From the NCBI GenBank assembly GCA_002392705.1, contig DGHP01000158.1, positions 7,663 to 21,456 on the forward strand: a stretch of 13,794 nt of DNA, in the 5' to 3' direction. The notes under the pieces were generated by a model. The model saw only the letters and a program-made list of their open reading frames with translations. It did not search any database and was not told the origin of the DNA. The stretch is from Lachnospiraceae bacterium UBA3845. GTDB lineage: Bacteria; Bacillota; Clostridia; Lachnospirales; Lachnospiraceae. Both the position numbers and the translations under genes were made by a program. Positions 12,103-13,794 of this stretch are shown piece after piece. Within the stretch, counting starts at the first letter, position 1, and each line of letters starts with the position of its first letter.

Positions 12103-13401
12103 ATGAGGATCGTCAGACTGACAGAGGAGACGAGAAAAGATCTTTTGAACAATCTGCTGAAGCGCAGCCCCAACAACTATTCCGAGTACGAGGGGGCTGT
12201 CAGCCGGATCGTCACGGACGTCCGTGAACATGGAGACGAAGCTCTTTTCGCCTATACGGAGAAGTTTGACCATACAAAGCTGACGAAAGAGAATATCACG
12301 GTGACGGAGGAGGAGATCCGGGAAGCCTATGAGCTGGTCGATCCGAAGCTGGTCGATGTGATCCGCAAGGCTCTTAATAATATCCGGACCTATCATGAGA
12401 AGCAGCGCCGCTACAGCTGGTTTGATTCCGATGAGAGCGGTGTTCTTCTGGGACAGAAGGTCACGCCCCTCCAGCGTGTCGGCGTATACGTTCCGGGAGG
12501 GAAGGCAGTCTACCCCTCCTCTGTTCTGATGAATATCGTACCGGCGAAGGTTGCCGGCGTTTCACAGATCATCATGACCACGCCTCCGGGAAAGGACGGT
12601 AAAATCAGTCCCAATACCTTGGTTGCCGCCCATGAGGCGGGGGCCGACCTGATCTATAAGGCGGGCGGCGCCCAGGCCATCGCGGCTCTTGCCTTCGGGA
12701 CGGACAGCATTCCGAAGGTGGACAAGATCGTCGGGCCGGGGAATATCTTTGTGGCCCTTGCCAAGAAGATGGTCTACGGCTTTGTCGGAATCGACTCCAT
12801 CGCGGGTCCGAGCGAGATCACCGTTCTGGCGGATGAGACGGCCAATGCCCATTTTGTGGCGGCGGACCTGCTCAGCCAGGCGGAGCATGATGAACTCGCA
12901 TCGGCGATCCTCGTTACCACCAGCGAAAAACTGGCCGAAGATGTATCGGCTGAGATCAATCAGTATCTGAAGAAGCTCTCCAGAAGGGAAATCATAGAGA
13001 AATCCCTGGAGAATTACGGATATATCCTTCTTGCGGACAGCCTGGAAGAAGGAATCGGCACTGTGAACTCGATCGCGCCGGAGCATCTGGAGATCGTCAC
13101 TTCGAATCCTTTCGAAACGATGATGAAGATCCGCAACGCAGGCGCCATCTTCCTGGGAACCTGGTCCAGCGAGCCGCTGGGCGATTATTTCGCCGGGCCG
13201 AACCATATCCTGCCGACAAACGGAACCGCGCGCTTCTTCAGCCCGCTGGGCGTGGATGATTTTGTCAAGAAATCCAGCATTGTATATTATTCCGAAGAGG
13301 CACTGCGGCAGGTGCATGCGGATATCGAGCAGTTCGCGAAAGCGGAGCAGCTCACGGCGCACGCGAATTCCATCGCGGTGCGTTTCGGAACAGAACTGTA
13401 A
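12103..13401 (+). CDS. hisD: Histidinol dehydrogenase
   Basis: HisD oxidises L-histidinol to L-histidine in two NAD-dependent steps, the last reactions of the pathway. The ATG at 12103 is preferred because two overlapping AGGAGG sequences at 12084-12092 precede it, giving 432 residues, the usual length; an ATG at 12049 would add 18 unconserved residues. Motifs are [17 protein letters not shown] at 128-144, VGPGN at 210-214, and [13 protein letters not shown] at 233-245. The zinc ligands match the E. coli pattern: Q259 and H262 in SQAEHDE, D361 in [10 protein letters not shown], and H420. The catalytic pair is E327-H328 in APEHLE. The start follows the structured spacer; hisB follows after 85 bases. 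Confidence 0.97.
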   Translation: MRIVRLTEETRKDLLNNLLKRSPNNYSEYEGAVSRIVTDVREHGDEALFAYTEKFDHTKLTKENITVTEEEIREAYELVDPKLVDVIRKALNNIRTYHEKQRRYSWFDSDESGVLLGQKVTPLQRVGVYVPGGKAVYPSSVLMNIVPAKVAGVSQIIMTTPPGKDGKISPNTLVAAHEAGADLIYKAGGAQAIAALAFGTDSIPKVDKIVGPGNIFVALAKKMVYGFVGIDSIAGPSEITVLADETANAHFVAADLLSQAEHDELASAILVTTSEKLAEDVSAEINQYLKKLSRREIIEKSLENYGYILLADSLEEGIGTVNSIAPEHLEIVTSNPFETMMKIRNAGAIFLGTWSSEPLGDYFAGPNHILPTNGTARFFSPLGVDDFVKKSSIVYYSEEALRQVHADIEQFAKAEQLTAHANSIAVRFGTEL

Positions 13402-13439
13402 ACAGCAGTTTCAGCTCAGGCTGATCTGAATACGGAGCG

Positions 13440-13454
13440 CCCCGCCAGGCGGGG
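13440..13454 (+). other. GC hairpin between hisD and hisB
   Basis: CCCCGC at 13440-13445 pairs with GCGGGG at 13449-13454 around a CAG loop. No T tract follows, so it is unlikely to end transcription. In an operon spacer such a hairpin may block 3' exonuclease decay of the hisD message. The rest of the 85-base spacer shows nothing else clear. Confidence 0.4.
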
Positions 13455-13486
13455 ATGGCGTACAGTCGGCCGGATCGGGGGATGTT

Positions 13487-13794
13487 ATGGCACGGATCGC
13501 TGAAGTGGAGAGATATACGAAGGAGACGAGCATAGAGGTTCAGCTGAACCTCGACGGGAGCGGGCAGGCTCAGATCGATACGGGCGTGGGCTTCTTTGAC
13601 CACATGCTGGAGGGGTTTGCGCGTCACGGCCTCTTTGACCTGACCATCAAGGTGGACGGAGACCTTCAGGTGGACGACCATCATACGATCGAGGATACCG
13701 GTATCGTCCTGGGCCAGGCGATCGCCAGGGCTGTCAAGGACAAACGGGGTATTCAGCGCTACGGAGACAGGATTCTGCCGATGGACGAGGTTCT
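13487..13794 (+). CDS. hisB: Imidazoleglycerol-phosphate dehydratase, N-terminal part
   Basis: HisB removes water from imidazole glycerol phosphate, giving imidazole acetol phosphate. The reading frame starts at the ATG at 13487, with a G-rich site (GGGGG at 13477-13481) 5 bases upstream, and is open to the right edge: 102 complete codons, about half of a protein of roughly 195 residues. Metal-binding signatures are FFDHML at 36-41 and [11 protein letters not shown] at 62-72. The protein begins directly with the dehydratase domain, so it is monofunctional and lacks the phosphatase part of the E. coli enzyme. It follows hisD in the order known from Bacillus (hisZ-hisG-hisD-hisB). The window cuts the gene. 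Confidence 0.95.
   Translation, partial: MARIAEVERYTKETSIEVQLNLDGSGQAQIDTGVGFFDHMLEGFARHGLFDLTIKVDGDLQVDDHHTIEDTGIVLGQAIARAVKDKRGIQRYGDRILPMDEV

Overview
The window reads as chromosomal DNA of a moderately GC-rich Firmicute, most likely a clostridium of the Lachnospiraceae type. The grounds are purine-rich Shine-Dalgarno sites, the Gram-positive-type Holliday junction resolvase RecU, the short HisG plus HisZ pair, and coaD followed by an alanine-rich coiled-coil protein. Family placement is inference. All convincing genes lie on the + strand, and there is no sign of phage, plasmid, IS element, CRISPR, tRNA or rRNA.

Layout. 1-63 is the end of a 33-bp-period repeat. 118-348 is a small unknown protein, followed by an intrinsic terminator (469-507) and a promoter (544-572). 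615-3268 holds a methylglyoxal synthase-like protein with altered active-site residues, rsmD (16S rRNA methylation), coaD (CoA synthesis) and a coiled-coil protein, closed by a strong terminator. 3308-9570 holds an RsuA-type pseudouridine synthase, a HAD phosphatase, the YgiQ radical SAM protein, a two-helix membrane protein, an RluA-type pseudouridine synthase and recU: RNA modification and general housekeeping. 9579 to the right edge is a histidine operon, hisZ-hisG-hisD-hisB, with a near-consensus promoter and a palindrome at the expected start of transcription; hisB runs off the window.

The most unusual property lies between the genes. At least eight spacers carry short, locally derived, diverged tandem duplications with different periods (17, 19, 32, 33, 47, 59, 59-60 and 77 bp) and no shared sequence. 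In four cases (rsmD, coaD, the RsuA-type gene, hisZ) the array begins inside the 3' end of the upstream gene, so the last codons and the stop are copied downstream. The extra coaD tail is 24 codons, indel-free, and differs mostly by conservative or silent changes, which looks like a relic of a coding copy. The hisG-hisD spacer is different: it has no tandem repeat but a series of inverted repeats, and may be a structured RNA or a palindromic intergenic element. No known defence or mobile system is visible; the tail-duplication pattern is the best candidate for something undescribed.
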